Below are positions 6,856 through 15,321 of a stretch of 39,533 nt of DNA, piece after piece. A program made the position numbers and the translations under genes. The DNA lies in NCBI RefSeq assembly GCF_003857055.1, contig NZ_QGSZ01000134.1, forward strand, positions 1-39,533, read 5' to 3'. Every line of letters starts with the position of its first letter. Position 1 is the stretch's first letter. The notes under the pieces are model-generated. The model worked only from the letters and a program-made list of their open reading frames with translations, was not told the origin of the DNA and made no database searches. Source of the stretch: Micromonospora inaquosa. GTDB lineage: Bacteria; Actinomycetota; Actinomycetes; Mycobacteriales; Micromonosporaceae.

Positions 6856-8487
6856 ATGAAACTGTCCACGCACTCGATGACGTTGCGCCGCGCGGCCCGC
6901 AGCCTTTTCGGCTGGAAGGCGCTGCGGCCCAACCAACTGGCCGCCATGCGCGCGGTGATGAAGCGACGCGACGCGCTGGTGGTGTTGCCCACCGGCGCCG
7001 GCAAGTCGGCGATCTACCAGATTCCGGCGAGCCTGATCCCCGGCCCCACCGTGGTGATCTCCCCCCTACTGGCCCTCCAGCAGGACCAGATCGCCTCCCT
7101 CAACGAGCGGCAACGCCCGGAGCTGCGGGCGGTGCGGATCAGCTCGAACGAGTCACCGAACCAGCAGGCCGAGGCGATCACCGAGATCCGCGAGGGCCGG
7201 GCGGAGTTTCTCTTCATCACCCCGGAACAGCTCAGCAATCCCGAGCGGATGGCCGAGGTCGCCGCGCTGAGGCCGGCGCTGGTGGCGATCGACGAGGCGC
7301 ACTGCATCTCCGCGTGGGGGCACGACTTCCGCCCCGACTACCTGGCGCTCGGGCACCTCATCGACGGCATCGGCCGGCCGCCGGTGGTCGCGCTGACCGC
7401 CACCGCCTCTCCTCCGGTACGCGACGACATCATCGCCCGGCTGCGGCTGCGCGAGCCGGAGGTGGTGGTCTCCGGGCTGGACCGGCCGAACCTGTTCGTC
7501 GAGGTCGCACACTGCCCCACCGAGGACTACCGGTGGCGGCGGCTGAGCGCGCTGCTGCGCGACGACGAGCGGCCCGGGATCATCTACGTGCCGACCCGTC
7601 GCGCCGCCGAGGAGTTGGCCACCAGGTTGACCGACGCCGGCTTCCCGGCGCAGTTCTACCACGGTGGGATGGCGGCCGGCGCGCGCGCCGAACTGCACGA
7701 GGCGTTCCTCGCCGACCAGGTCCCCATCATGGTGGCGACCTCGGCGTTCGGCATGGGCATCGACAAGCCGAACATCGCCTGGGTGGTGCACATGGCGCTG
7801 CCCGACTCACCGGACAGCTACTTTCAGGAGATCGGCCGGGCCGGACGCGACGGCCAACCGGCCCGGGTGCTGCTGCTCTGGCAGGCCGAGGATGTGGGCC
7901 TGCAACGGTTCTTCAGTGGTGGTCTGCCCGACGTCGACGAGCTGCGCGACCTCGCCGCGCTGCTGCGGCGCAAGCCGGCCACCAAGACGGAGCTGCGCGA
8001 GACCACCGGCCTCGGGCCGCGCAAGCTGGGCCAGTATCTGTCCCTGCTGGAGCAGGTCGGCGCGGCCGAGCCGCGCGCCCGGCAACGCATCGGCGCTCCC
8101 CGCTACTCTCCCACCCCGGCCGACGCCGCGGCGGCGGCGCTGGCCGAGGCGGAGCGCCAGCAGACCGTGACCCGGTCCCGCACCGACATGATGCGGGCCT
8201 TCGCCGAGACCCGGGCCTGTCGCGGGCAGACCCTGCTGGCCTACTTCGGCGAGCAGATGACGCAGGTCTGCGGCCACTGCGACAACTGCCACAACGGCAC
8301 CAGCGTGGCCGACCAGGGCGCGGTCGGGCCGTTCCCGGTGCACAGCCAGGTGCGTCACCCGGAGTGGGGGCCCGGCCTGGTGCTCTCCTACGAGGACGAC
8401 AAGATGACGGTTCTCTTCGATGAGGTCGGGTACAAGACGTTGTCGGTGCGCGTGGTGTCCGAACAGGGCCTGCTGACCCTGGACTAG
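6856..8487 (+). CDS. RecQ-like ATP-dependent DNA helicase with C-terminal Tudor-like domain
   Basis: A 543-residue superfamily 2 helicase. Walker A is LPTGAGKS (44-51), DEAH is at 146-149 followed by the RecQ aromatic-loop motif CISAWGHDFRPDY, and motifs V-VI are GMGIDKPNIAWVVH and EIGRAGRDG. Four cysteines (455, 472, 475, 478) form the RecQ zinc site (CGHCDNC). Unusually, a helix-turn-helix-like stretch (about 375-440, KTELRETTGLGPRKLGQYL) precedes the zinc site, and the protein ends with VRHPEWGPGLVLSYEDDKMTVLFD (about 499-522), resembling the Tudor-like C-terminus of UvrD/PcrA. No HRDC domain is visible. It probably unwinds branched DNA in recombination or repair. Confidence 0.88.
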   Translation: MKLSTHSMTLRRAARSLFGWKALRPNQLAAMRAVMKRRDALVVLPTGAGKSAIYQIPASLIPGPTVVISPLLALQQDQIASLNERQRPELRAVRISSNESPNQQAEAITEIREGRAEFLFITPEQLSNPERMAEVAALRPALVAIDEAHCISAWGHDFRPDYLALGHLIDGIGRPPVVALTATASPPVRDDIIARLRLREPEVVVSGLDRPNLFVEVAHCPTEDYRWRRLSALLRDDERPGIIYVPTRRAAEELATRLTDAGFPAQFYHGGMAAGARAELHEAFLADQVPIMVATSAFGMGIDKPNIAWVVHMALPDSPDSYFQEIGRAGRDGQPARVLLLWQAEDVGLQRFFSGGLPDVDELRDLAALLRRKPATKTELRETTGLGPRKLGQYLSLLEQVGAAEPRARQRIGAPRYSPTPADAAAAALAEAERQQTVTRSRTDMMRAFAETRACRGQTLLAYFGEQMTQVCGHCDNCHNGTSVADQGAVGPFPVHSQVRHPEWGPGLVLSYEDDKMTVLFDEVGYKTLSVRVVSEQGLLTLD

Positions 8488-8575
8488 CCTGACCCGGGCA
8501 CCGGTGTCGGGCCCGGTGGATCGACCAGACAGAGCACCGATTGATGAAGCAGAGCAGGGCGGAAGGGGCGTTGCC

Positions 8576-9079
8576 GTGATCGAGCAGCCGGCGTACACCG
8601 GGTTCGGTTTCTCCGACGAGGAGTGGGGGCTGCTGGTCGGCCTGCCGCAGGCGGTGCTGACCGCGGCGAGCGCCGCCGAGTCCGACGGCACCCGCCGGAC
8701 CATGGCGGAGAGCGCGGCCGGGTTGGAGACCATCGCCGCCGGCCGGGAGTCGGCCAGCCCGCTGGTCGCCGCCGTGGCCGGCGAGATCGTCACCCGGGTC
8801 GGTGACCCGGAGACCGGTGCGGAGCTGCCGGTCATCGAGCCCGCCGACCCTCGGGCGTACATCGACGACGTGCTGCTGCGGGCCGGTGCGGCCGGCGAGT
8901 TGCTGGCCGCGCGGGTCGACGAGGGTGAGGCCGGCGCGTACAAGCACTGGCTCGTGAAGATCGCCGAGCAGGTGGTGGGCGCCGCGTCCAGCGGTGGGCT
9001 GCTGGGCATCGGTGGCGAGGCGGTCAGCGACTCCGAGCGGCGGTTCCGCGACCGACTCGCGCACGTGCTCATCGACTGA
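8576..9079 (+). CDS. Conserved-looking hypothetical protein, mostly helical
   Basis: A 167-residue protein read from GTG 8576, which has GGAAGGGG about 7 nt upstream; the longer frame from 8504 adds low-complexity residues. It begins with FSDEEWGLLVGLPQAVLTAASAAESDG, continues as Ala-rich helices and ends with SERRFRDRLAHVLID. No signal peptide, membrane segment or catalytic motif is visible. A small Gly-rich loop (SSGGLLGIGGEAV) interrupts the helices near 140. I do not recognise the family. Its stop overlaps the end of the convergent exporter gene by 11 bp. Confidence 0.75.
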   Translation: MIEQPAYTGFGFSDEEWGLLVGLPQAVLTAASAAESDGTRRTMAESAAGLETIAAGRESASPLVAAVAGEIVTRVGDPETGAELPVIEPADPRAYIDDVLLRAGAAGELLAARVDEGEAGAYKHWLVKIAEQVVGAASSGGLLGIGGEAVSDSERRFRDRLAHVLID

Positions 9080-10658
9080 CCGACGACAGCGAGGTGTCGG
9101 CCGGACCGGTCGACTCGGCGGCCAACGCCGTGGAGTCGGCCGGTCGGACGCCGCGAAGCGCGACCAGCGCGGTGACCGCGCCCAGCAGCATCACCGCCAT
9201 GGCGGCGTAGGCGGCCAGGTGCATCCCGTCGGTGAACGCGACGGCGGCGGCGTGCCGCACCGCGTCGGCCAGCTCCGCCGGCAGCCCCTGGGCGACCGCG
9301 AGCGCACCGCCCAGGGTCTCCTGGGCCGCGTCACCGGCGTCGGTGGGCAGCCCGGCCGGCAGGTCGTCGACGATCTCGCGACGGTAGACCGCCGCGCCCA
9401 CGCTGCCCAGGATCGCCATTCCCAGCGCACCGCCCAGCTCGCTGCTGGACTCGGTCAGCGCGGACGCGACACCGGCCTGCTCGGGCGGCGCCGCGCCGAG
9501 GACCAGCTCGGTGACGAGAGACATCACCATCACCAGGCCGCCCGCGTAGACACTGGCACCGACGAGCAGCAGCCACAGCGGCGTCTGCGGGGTGACCCGG
9601 GTCAGCACCACGAAGCCAACAACGGCGATGCCGAACCCCGCACCGATCAGGTACGCCCGTTCGACGCGCTGGGCGAGGGCGGCGGCGGCCGGCGCGACCG
9701 CGCCGACGGCGAGGGACGGCACCAGGCTCCACAGCGCGGCCCGCAGTGGGCTCAGGCCGAGCACCAGTTGCAGGTGCTGGGTGGTGAAGATGGCGAAGCC
9801 GACGATGGCGAACATCGCCAGCAGGTTGACCGCGAGCGACCCGGCGAAGCCGCGACGGCGGAACAACGTGAGATCGACCATCGGGTACGCCCTGGTCCGC
9901 TGCCGGTGCAGGAAGAGCGCGCCCACCAGCAGGCCACCGACGATGGCGAGCACCCGGGCCGGGCTGACGCCGTCGCGGGCCATCTCCTTGACGCCGTAGA
10001 TCACCGGCAGCAGCGCACCGAGTGACAGTGCTGCGCTGATCAGGTCGAACCGACCGGTCGGCGGGTTGCGGAACTCGGGCACCAGGAGCGGGGCGAGCAG
10101 GAGCAGCAGCAGCATCGCAGGGATGTTGATCAGGAAGATCGAGCCCCACCAGAAGTGCTCCAGCAGGATGCCGCTGAGCACCGGGCCGATCGCGATGCCG
10201 CCGGTCAGGGTGGCGGTCCAGACACCGATGGCGGTGCCGCGCTGCTTGGCGTCGTGGAACATGTTGCGCACCAGGGCGAGCGTCGAGGGCATCAGGGTGG
10301 CCCCACCGACACCGAGGACGGCGCGGGCGGCGATCAGCGTCGCGGTGCTGTCGGCGTACGCGGCCAGCAGCGACGCCGCCCCGAACGCGGTGGCGCCGAG
10401 CAGCAGGAGCCGGCGTCGGCCGATCCGGTCACCCAGAGCGCCCATGGTGATGAGCAGCCCGGCCAGCACGAAGCCGTAGATGTCGAAGATCCAGAGCTGC
10501 TGGGTGGCGGTGGGGCGCAGCTCTGCGCTGATGAACGGGACGGCGAAGTAGAGCACCGACACGTCCATCGAGACCAGGAGCAGCGCCAGCATCAGCACTG
10601 TGAGCCCGATCCACTCCCGCCGGCCGGCTCGCGCTGCCGGTGTGGTGGTGGCCTTCAT
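9069..10658 (-). CDS. DHA2-family MFS multidrug exporter (14 TM)
   Basis: A 529-residue major facilitator with about 14 hydrophobic segments. Motif A (GALGDRIGRRRLLLLG) follows TM2, and motif C (GGIAIGPVLSGILLE) in TM5 marks drug:H+ antiporters. Homology is to the EmrB/QacA/SmvA branch. SVLYFAVPFISAEL in TM1 and WRREWIGL-like start are typical. It begins at ATG 10658 with GAAGGGAAG upstream. It is divergent from a TetR gene across a 60-100 bp region holding two matched operators, so repression by that TetR and induction by a substrate is the likely control. The exported compound cannot be told. Confidence 0.92.
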   Translation of the reverse strand: MKATTTPAARAGRREWIGLTVLMLALLLVSMDVSVLYFAVPFISAELRPTATQQLWIFDIYGFVLAGLLITMGALGDRIGRRRLLLLGATAFGAASLLAAYADSTATLIAARAVLGVGGATLMPSTLALVRNMFHDAKQRGTAIGVWTATLTGGIAIGPVLSGILLEHFWWGSIFLINIPAMLLLLLLAPLLVPEFRNPPTGRFDLISAALSLGALLPVIYGVKEMARDGVSPARVLAIVGGLLVGALFLHRQRTRAYPMVDLTLFRRRGFAGSLAVNLLAMFAIVGFAIFTTQHLQLVLGLSPLRAALWSLVPSLAVGAVAPAAAALAQRVERAYLIGAGFGIAVVGFVVLTRVTPQTPLWLLLVGASVYAGGLVMVMSLVTELVLGAAPPEQAGVASALTESSSELGGALGMAILGSVGAAVYRREIVDDLPAGLPTDAGDAAQETLGGALAVAQGLPAELADAVRHAAAVAFTDGMHLAAYAAMAVMLLGAVTALVALRGVRPADSTALAAESTGPADTSLSSVSR

Positions 10659-10673
10659 GATCGACTTCCCTTC

Positions 10674-10711
10674 TGCGTATGACGTACGCTGTTATGCGTA
10701 GACCATACGCA
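10674..10711. promoter_or_regulatory. Twin TetR-type operators, centres 21 bp apart
   Basis: Site 1 is GCGTA-TGACG-TACGC (10675-10689). Site 2 is TGCGTA-GACCA-TACGCA (10695-10711). Both share the half-site GCGTA, a 5-nt spacer and dyad symmetry, and their centres are two helical turns apart on the same DNA face. They fill the space between the exporter and tetR starts, so a bound repressor would block both promoters. Confidence 0.8.
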
Positions 10712-10740
10712 GAACTAGGATGGCGGGGCAAGGAGGAAAT

Positions 10741-11502
10741 GTGGCGGCGAAGACAGACGACAGCGGGCCCGTACTCCCGCCGGCGATCGAGAGCGCCTGG
10801 GGGCTGCGCGAACGACCACCCAAGGGCCCCCGGCCGGGAATGAGCGTGCCCGCCATCGTGGACGCCGCCGTGCGGGTGGCCGACGCCGACGGCCTGGCCG
10901 CCGTCTCGATGAGCCGGGTGGCCAAGGAGTTGGGCGCCGCGACCATGGCCCTCTACCGGTACGTCGGCTCGAAGGACGAGCTGCTGATGCTGATGGTGGA
11001 CACCGGGTACGGCCCGTCCCCCGGTCCGCCCGACCCCCAGGACGACTGGCGTGCCGGCCTCACCCGGTGGGCCTGGGCCGAGCACGAGGTGCTGCGGCGA
11101 CGGTCCTGGCTGCTGCACGTGCCGATCAGCGGCCCACCGATCACCCCGCAACAGCTCGGCTGGATGGAGGACGGGCTGCGCTGCCTCGACGGCACCACGC
11201 TCGGCGAGAGCGAGAAGATGTCCGTGCTGCTGCTGATCACCGGGTACGTCCGCAACGAGGCCAGCCTCACGTCGCAGGTCGCCGAGGGCAGCCGGGCGGC
11301 CGGCATCGAGCCCGCCGAGATGATGCCGGCGTACGGTCGGCTGGTGGCCCGGCTCATCGACCCGGCCCGCTTCCCCGCGCTGCACCGGGTGCTGAGCGCC
11401 GGCGTGCTCAACCAGGACGACGACCCCGACGACGAGTTCGTCTTCGGCCTGGACCGGATCCTCGACGGCGTCGAGGCGCTGATCCAACGCCGGGCGGGCT
11501 GA
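10741..11502 (+). CDS. TetR-family repressor with TetR_C_1 ligand domain
   Basis: A 253-residue regulator. The HTH occupies about 34-82 (IVDAAVRVADADGLAAVSMSRVAKELG then ATMALYRYVGSKDELL). The C-terminal domain (DDWRAGLTRWAWAEHEVLRRR... TGYVRNEASL) resembles PF02909, the ligand domain of TetR-like proteins that sense antibiotics. I choose GTG 10741 because AAGGAGG lies just before it; an ATG at 10720 would place the protein start upstream of that ribosome site. About 30 residues precede the HTH, longer than usual for TetR. Autoregulation through the adjacent operators is likely. A 9-bp gap separates it from the AraC gene. Confidence 0.88.
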   Translation: MAAKTDDSGPVLPPAIESAWGLRERPPKGPRPGMSVPAIVDAAVRVADADGLAAVSMSRVAKELGAATMALYRYVGSKDELLMLMVDTGYGPSPGPPDPQDDWRAGLTRWAWAEHEVLRRRSWLLHVPISGPPITPQQLGWMEDGLRCLDGTTLGESEKMSVLLLITGYVRNEASLTSQVAEGSRAAGIEPAEMMPAYGRLVARLIDPARFPALHRVLSAGVLNQDDDPDDEFVFGLDRILDGVEALIQRRAG

Positions 11503-11511
11503 GGGAGCACC

Positions 11512-12546
11512 ATGCTGCCGAGAGACACCATCGACACCACGGTCCTGCCACCGGGCGAGCGGTTCGGCATGTGGCTGGGCCTGGTCGCACGCACCTCGGC
11601 GCCGCTGCGCATCCAGTCCGCGCACAGCGACGACTTCGCCGCCCGCGCCGATTTCATCGCGCTCGGCCCGATCCAGTTGGTGCAGTACGAATACCCGTCG
11701 CTGGACGCCACCCGAACCCGGAAGCTGGTCCGCCAGTCCGACCCGGAGCTGTACATCCTCGCCCTCACCACCGGCGGCGTCGGCACGTCCAGTCAGGACG
11801 GTCGCCGCAGTGAGATCCTGGCCGGCGAGTTCACCTTCTACGACGGGTCCCGGCCGCACGACGTCTGCCACCACGCCACCGAGCCCGACCGGGACCTCGC
11901 CACCTCGATTGTCACGATGATCCCGCACGCCGCTCTGCCCCTACCGCCGCAGCGGATGGCCGCGCTCTACGGCGGCCGGATGTCCGGCAGCGAGGGGATC
12001 GGGGCGCTGCTGGCGCAGTTCCTGCTCCAGGTCACCGGGCACCCCGAGCAGTACCACGCCGCCGATGCCAGCCGGCTCGGCGCGGTCGGGCTCGACCTGG
12101 CCACCACCATGCTCGGCCGGCATCTCGTCGCCGAGGACGCCGTGCCCACCGAGGTCCGCCGCCGGGCGCTGCTCACCCAGATCCAGTCGTACATCCACCG
12201 CCACCTCGGCGACACGACACTCGGCCCACAGGTCGTCGCCGACGCCCACCACATCTCGGTGCGGTCCCTGCACCGGTTGTTCGAGGCCGAGGACGCCAGC
12301 GTGGCGTCGTACATCCGGGATCTGCGACTGGCCCGGTGCCGGCGCGACCTGACCGACCCGGCGCTGCGCAACCAGCCGGTGCAGACGGTCGCGGCGCGCT
12401 GGGGGTTTCCCGACAAGGCCCACTTCAGCCGGGCATTCAGGGCCGCCTACGGAACCACCCCGCAGGAACATCGCGACAGCGGCTTGGATCTGGCGCGGAT
12501 CGTCAACCGCCAGGCATCCACCGTCAACTCGCAGCCGGCAGACTGA
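11512..12546 (+). CDS. AraC-family transcriptional regulator
   Basis: A 344-residue protein starting at ATG 11512 with GGGAG upstream. The N-terminal part (about 20-200, with EYPSLDATRTRKLVRQSDPELYIL and GEFTFYDGSRPHDV) matches the AraC-binding-like cupin domain (PF14525). The C-terminal double HTH (about 236-321) includes VVADAHHISVRSLHRLF and the recognition signature TVAARWGFPDKAHFSRAFRAAYG ending at TPQEH. It follows tetR after 9 bp, so both regulators are probably made from one mRNA divergent from the exporter. It may control genes outside the window; its ligand is unknown. Confidence 0.88.
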   Translation: MLPRDTIDTTVLPPGERFGMWLGLVARTSAPLRIQSAHSDDFAARADFIALGPIQLVQYEYPSLDATRTRKLVRQSDPELYILALTTGGVGTSSQDGRRSEILAGEFTFYDGSRPHDVCHHATEPDRDLATSIVTMIPHAALPLPPQRMAALYGGRMSGSEGIGALLAQFLLQVTGHPEQYHAADASRLGAVGLDLATTMLGRHLVAEDAVPTEVRRRALLTQIQSYIHRHLGDTTLGPQVVADAHHISVRSLHRLFEAEDASVASYIRDLRLARCRRDLTDPALRNQPVQTVAARWGFPDKAHFSRAFRAAYGTTPQEHRDSGLDLARIVNRQASTVNSQPAD

Positions 12547-12600
12547 CACCAGCGCGGCCGATCATCGCCTGGTGGGCCGCCAACGGGGGCCGTGGCGAGG

Positions 12601-12624
12601 CGCCCGCCGCGCGAGCGGCGGGCG
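12601..12624 (+). terminator. 10-bp GC hairpin with GCGA loop after araC
   Basis: Perfect arms CGCCCGCCGC (12601-12610) and GCGGCGGGCG (12615-12624) with a GNRA-type loop, about 55 bp after the araC stop. No U tract. Confidence 0.6.
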
Positions 12625-12659
12625 GCCGCCCGGTGGGCACCCCGCTCACGCCCGACGCT

Positions 12660-12702
12660 CCGGCCCCGTCGCGTTTCCCCCCAGAATCGCCGACGGGGCC
12701 GG
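12660..12702. terminator. 12-bp-arm bidirectional hairpin between araC and topIB
   Basis: Perfect arms CCGGCCCCGTCG (12660-12671) and CGACGGGGCCGG (12691-12702), loop 19 nt. It ends one base before the minus-strand topoisomerase stop codon. With the hairpin at 12601 it fills the convergent gap of 156 bp. Confidence 0.65.
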
Positions 12703-13686
12703 TCAGGCCCCCTCCAGCAGCTTCAGGACGACCCGCTCCGCCTCCTCGCGAGGCGCCCGCGGATCCACCGACGCCACCACCCCCTCGTGGTAGAGGTCGA
12801 CCACCCGCGGGTCCACGTACGACGCACGAGCCACCGTCGGCGTGTTGCCCAGCAGCTCCGCCACCTCACGCATCACCGCGACCACCGCCTTGCGCCGGGC
12901 GGTCACCGAACGGGCCGGGCCGGCGGTGGCCAACTCGGTGGCCGCCAGCACTGTGGCGTGCCAGGTGCGGAAGTCCTTCGCGGTCATCTCCCCACCGCTG
13001 GCGTCGCGCAGGTACCCGTTGACCTCGTCGCTGCGCACGTCGCGCCACTCCCGGCCGTCCCAGTAGCCGAACAGCCGCTCCTCCCGTCGTCGGCGGCGGC
13101 GCAGATTGACCAGCACCTGGCACAGCTCCGGGTCCTCGATCCGGCGTACCTGCTCAATGCCACCCTTCGCCGGAAACACGAACACCACGCAGCCGCGCCG
13201 GGACCGGGCATGCTCGGGGCGCAGGGTGGACACCCCGTACGTCGGGTCGTCGCCGTTCGCGTACTGGTCGCTGCCGACCCGGAACATCCCCATGTCCAGC
13301 AGCCGGGCCACCGTCGCCAGCACCCGGTCCCGGCCCAGTCCACGGCCGTCCAGGTCACGCCCCACCCGCTCGCGCAGCGTGGGCAGCCGTCGGGCCACCT
13401 CCAGCATGTGATCGAACTTCGCCTCGTCCTGCTTCTCCCGCCATCGCGGGTGGTAGACGTACTGCTTGCGCCCGGCCGCGTCGATCCCGATCGCCTGGAT
13501 GTGCCCGTTCGGATGTGGCGCGATCCAGACGTCCTGCCAGGCGGGCGGGATGACCAGCTCCCGCAGGCGGGCCAGGACCTCCGGATCCCGCACCGGGGCC
13601 CCGGACGGGTCGACGAAAAGCCAACCCCGTCCGCGACGACGCCGTCCGTACCCCGGCCGACCCGGGTCACTACGCCGCAACCGCAC
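12703..13686 (-). CDS. Type IB DNA topoisomerase (bacterial TopIB)
   Basis: A 327-residue enzyme of the poxvirus-like bacterial TopIB family. The N-terminal beta domain is seen in GRGWLFVDPSG and VIPPAWQDVWIAPHPNGHIQAIGIDAAGR (split here by family convention at about residue 60). The catalytic residues are in place: Arg136 in FRVGSDQYA, Lys174 in FPAKGG, Arg240 and His243 in KDFRTWH, and the DNA-cleaving Tyr290 in ARASYVDP. It relaxes supercoils through a 3'-phosphotyrosyl intermediate. The GTG start at 13686 lies inside the last 17 bp of the upstream GT9 gene, so it is probably translated from the tail of the heptose-cluster mRNA, with which it has no obvious functional link. Confidence 0.92.
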   Translation of the reverse strand: MRLRRSDPGRPGYGRRRRGRGWLFVDPSGAPVRDPEVLARLRELVIPPAWQDVWIAPHPNGHIQAIGIDAAGRKQYVYHPRWREKQDEAKFDHMLEVARRLPTLRERVGRDLDGRGLGRDRVLATVARLLDMGMFRVGSDQYANGDDPTYGVSTLRPEHARSRRGCVVFVFPAKGGIEQVRRIEDPELCQVLVNLRRRRRREERLFGYWDGREWRDVRSDEVNGYLRDASGGEMTAKDFRTWHATVLAATELATAGPARSVTARRKAVVAVMREVAELLGNTPTVARASYVDPRVVDLYHEGVVASVDPRAPREEAERVVLKLLEGA

Positions 13687-14623
13687 CGGAGACCCGCACC
13701 ACCCTCTCCACCTCGGCCACCGCGGCCAGCACCTCGTCGAGGCGCAGCGCCGCCATGGTCGGGTGGCTTCCTACCCCGTCCCACCTGGGCCAATCCTCCG
13801 CACCGGCCCACAGCACCCGGTGCCGTGGCCGGTCCGGTGGTGGCCCCCAGTGCGCCGGTGGCACCGGCCCGAAGAGGACGACCGACGCGGTGCCGTACCC
13901 GGTGGCCAGGTGGGCGACGCCGGTGTCCCCGCTGACCACCAGCCGGGCGTCGGCCACCAGCGCGGCGAGGCCGCCGAGGTCGGTCCGGCCGGCCAGAACG
14001 GCGTCCGAGGTCAGGCCCGCGGCGTCGGCCACCCGGGCCGCCAACGCCCGTTCGTCGGCCGAGCCGGTGAGCAGCACCCGGTGCCCCTGGTCGGTCAACG
14101 CCCGGGCCAGCGCGGCGAACCGCTCGGCGGGCCACCGCTTGGCCGGGATCTTGCTGCCCGGGTGCAGCACTGTGGCACCGCTGGGCAGCCCCGTTTGCCT
14201 GGGCCGACGCAGGCTCAGGTCGGCCCGGTCGGCCGGGATGTCGTACCAGGACAGCAGCCGGCACCATCGGTCCACCTCGTGCTCGTCGACGGCCCACCGC
14301 GGGCCGTCGGCACAGCCGGCGTCCGCGTTGGCGAAGGCGAGCAGCCGGCCGGGTCGGGTGGCCGCGAGCAGCCGGTGCGACTGCGGGCCGCGCCCGTGCA
14401 GGTTGACCGCGACCTGCGGGGCCGAACCCACCCGCAGGGGTCGGTCCAGCCCGGTGGTGTCCACCAACCGGTCGACGCCGCCGACCAGGTCGACCAGCGG
14501 GGCCAGCCAGGCGGGCGCGGCGAGCGCCAACTCCCGCCCGGGGTACGCGGCCCGCAGCGCCCGCAGCGCGGGCACCGCGGTCACCAGATCGCCGACGCCG
14601 AGGGCGCGCAGCACGAGGATCAC
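13670..14623 (-). CDS. GT9-family (ADP-heptose:LPS heptosyltransferase-like) glycosyltransferase
   Basis: A 317-residue GT-B enzyme of family GT9. It begins MILVLRALGVGDLVTAVPALRALR, the typical GT9 acceptor-side start with the G-D dyad. The donor half has VLHPGSKIPAKRWPAERFAALA, GHRVLLTGSADE, GRTDLGGLAALVADARLVVSGDTGVAHLA and FGPVPPAHWGPP. GTG 14623 overlaps the upstream stop (GTGA) and has GGAG 10 nt before it. The family normally transfers heptose from ADP-heptose. Lying downstream of gmhA and hldE in the same overlapping run, it is the best candidate to use the nucleotide heptose made here. The acceptor is unknown. Confidence 0.9.
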   Translation of the reverse strand: MILVLRALGVGDLVTAVPALRALRAAYPGRELALAAPAWLAPLVDLVGGVDRLVDTTGLDRPLRVGSAPQVAVNLHGRGPQSHRLLAATRPGRLLAFANADAGCADGPRWAVDEHEVDRWCRLLSWYDIPADRADLSLRRPRQTGLPSGATVLHPGSKIPAKRWPAERFAALARALTDQGHRVLLTGSADERALAARVADAAGLTSDAVLAGRTDLGGLAALVADARLVVSGDTGVAHLATGYGTASVVLFGPVPPAHWGPPPDRPRHRVLWAGAEDWPRWDGVGSHPTMAALRLDEVLAAVAEVERVVRVSGAVAA

Positions 14624-15321
14624 GGGTACGACGTCTCCTGCTCGGCGCAGACCACCATCTCGCGCACCGCGCAACCGGACGGCTGGTTGAGCGCGAACAT
14701 GATCGCGGCAGCGGTGTCGGTGGGTTCGTTCAGGATCGCGTCCGGCCCCGGCTTGTACTGCGGATCACGTTCGTCGAAGAACGCGGTGCGCATCCCACCC
14801 GGAATGAGCAGGGTGACGCCCACCTGACCGGCCAACTCGGCGGCGAGGGCCCGGGTGAAACCCACCACCCCGAACTTCGCCGCGCAGTACGCGGTGGCGT
14901 CGCTGACCGCCTTGACGCCCAGGGTGGAGGCGACAGTGACGATGCGGCCCCGAGAGGTCAGCAGGAACGGCAGCGCGGCCCGGATCACCGCCGCGGTGGC
15001 CAGCAGGTCGACGGCGACGATCCGGTCCCAGGTCTCCCCCGGCACGTCGGCGAGCCGGCCCGGCACGTCCATGCCGGCGGCGGTGACCACCGCGTCCAGG
15101 CCACCCGCCTGCTCGGCGAGATGCTGGGTGGCCACCTCGGCGGCCCGTGTGTCGGCCAGGTCGCATTCGGTCCAGGACACCCCGGCGACCGGCGGCTGCC
15201 GGTCCAGCACCAACGGTCGGCCACCGGACGCGGCCACCGCGGCGACCACCGCGGCGCCGAGCCCGCTGGCGCCGCCGGTGACCAGGACGGTGGGCCCGGC
15301 ACCGGGCCGGGTGGCGGTCAT
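14620..15321 (-). CDS. Classical SDR NAD(P)-dependent oxidoreductase in heptose cluster
   Basis: A 233-residue classical short-chain dehydrogenase. The cofactor motif is TGGASGLG (15-22), the Asp in CDLAD follows strand 3, and the active site is Ser132, Tyr145 and Lys149 (ASTLG, AYCAAK). It is much shorter than the extended-SDR epimerase HldD, so it is unlikely to be the heptose C6 epimerase; oxidation or reduction of a sugar carbon is possible. Its ATG overlaps the hldE stop (ATGA) and its stop overlaps the GT9 GTG, which ties it to the cluster by translation. Confidence 0.88.
   Translation of the reverse strand: MTATRPGAGPTVLVTGGASGLGAAVVAAVAASGGRPLVLDRQPPVAGVSWTECDLADTRAAEVATQHLAEQAGGLDAVVTAAGMDVPGRLADVPGETWDRIVAVDLLATAAVIRAALPFLLTSRGRIVTVASTLGVKAVSDATAYCAAKFGVVGFTRALAAELAGQVGVTLLIPGGMRTAFFDERDPQYKPGPDAILNEPTDTAAAIMFALNQPSGCAVREMVVCAEQETSYP

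Noticed and set aside
12592..13935. Long plus-strand open frame over topIB and GT9
   Set aside because: Its translation is Pro/Arg/His-rich without any domain; the minus strand holds intact TopIB catalytic residues. It is a GC-bias shadow.
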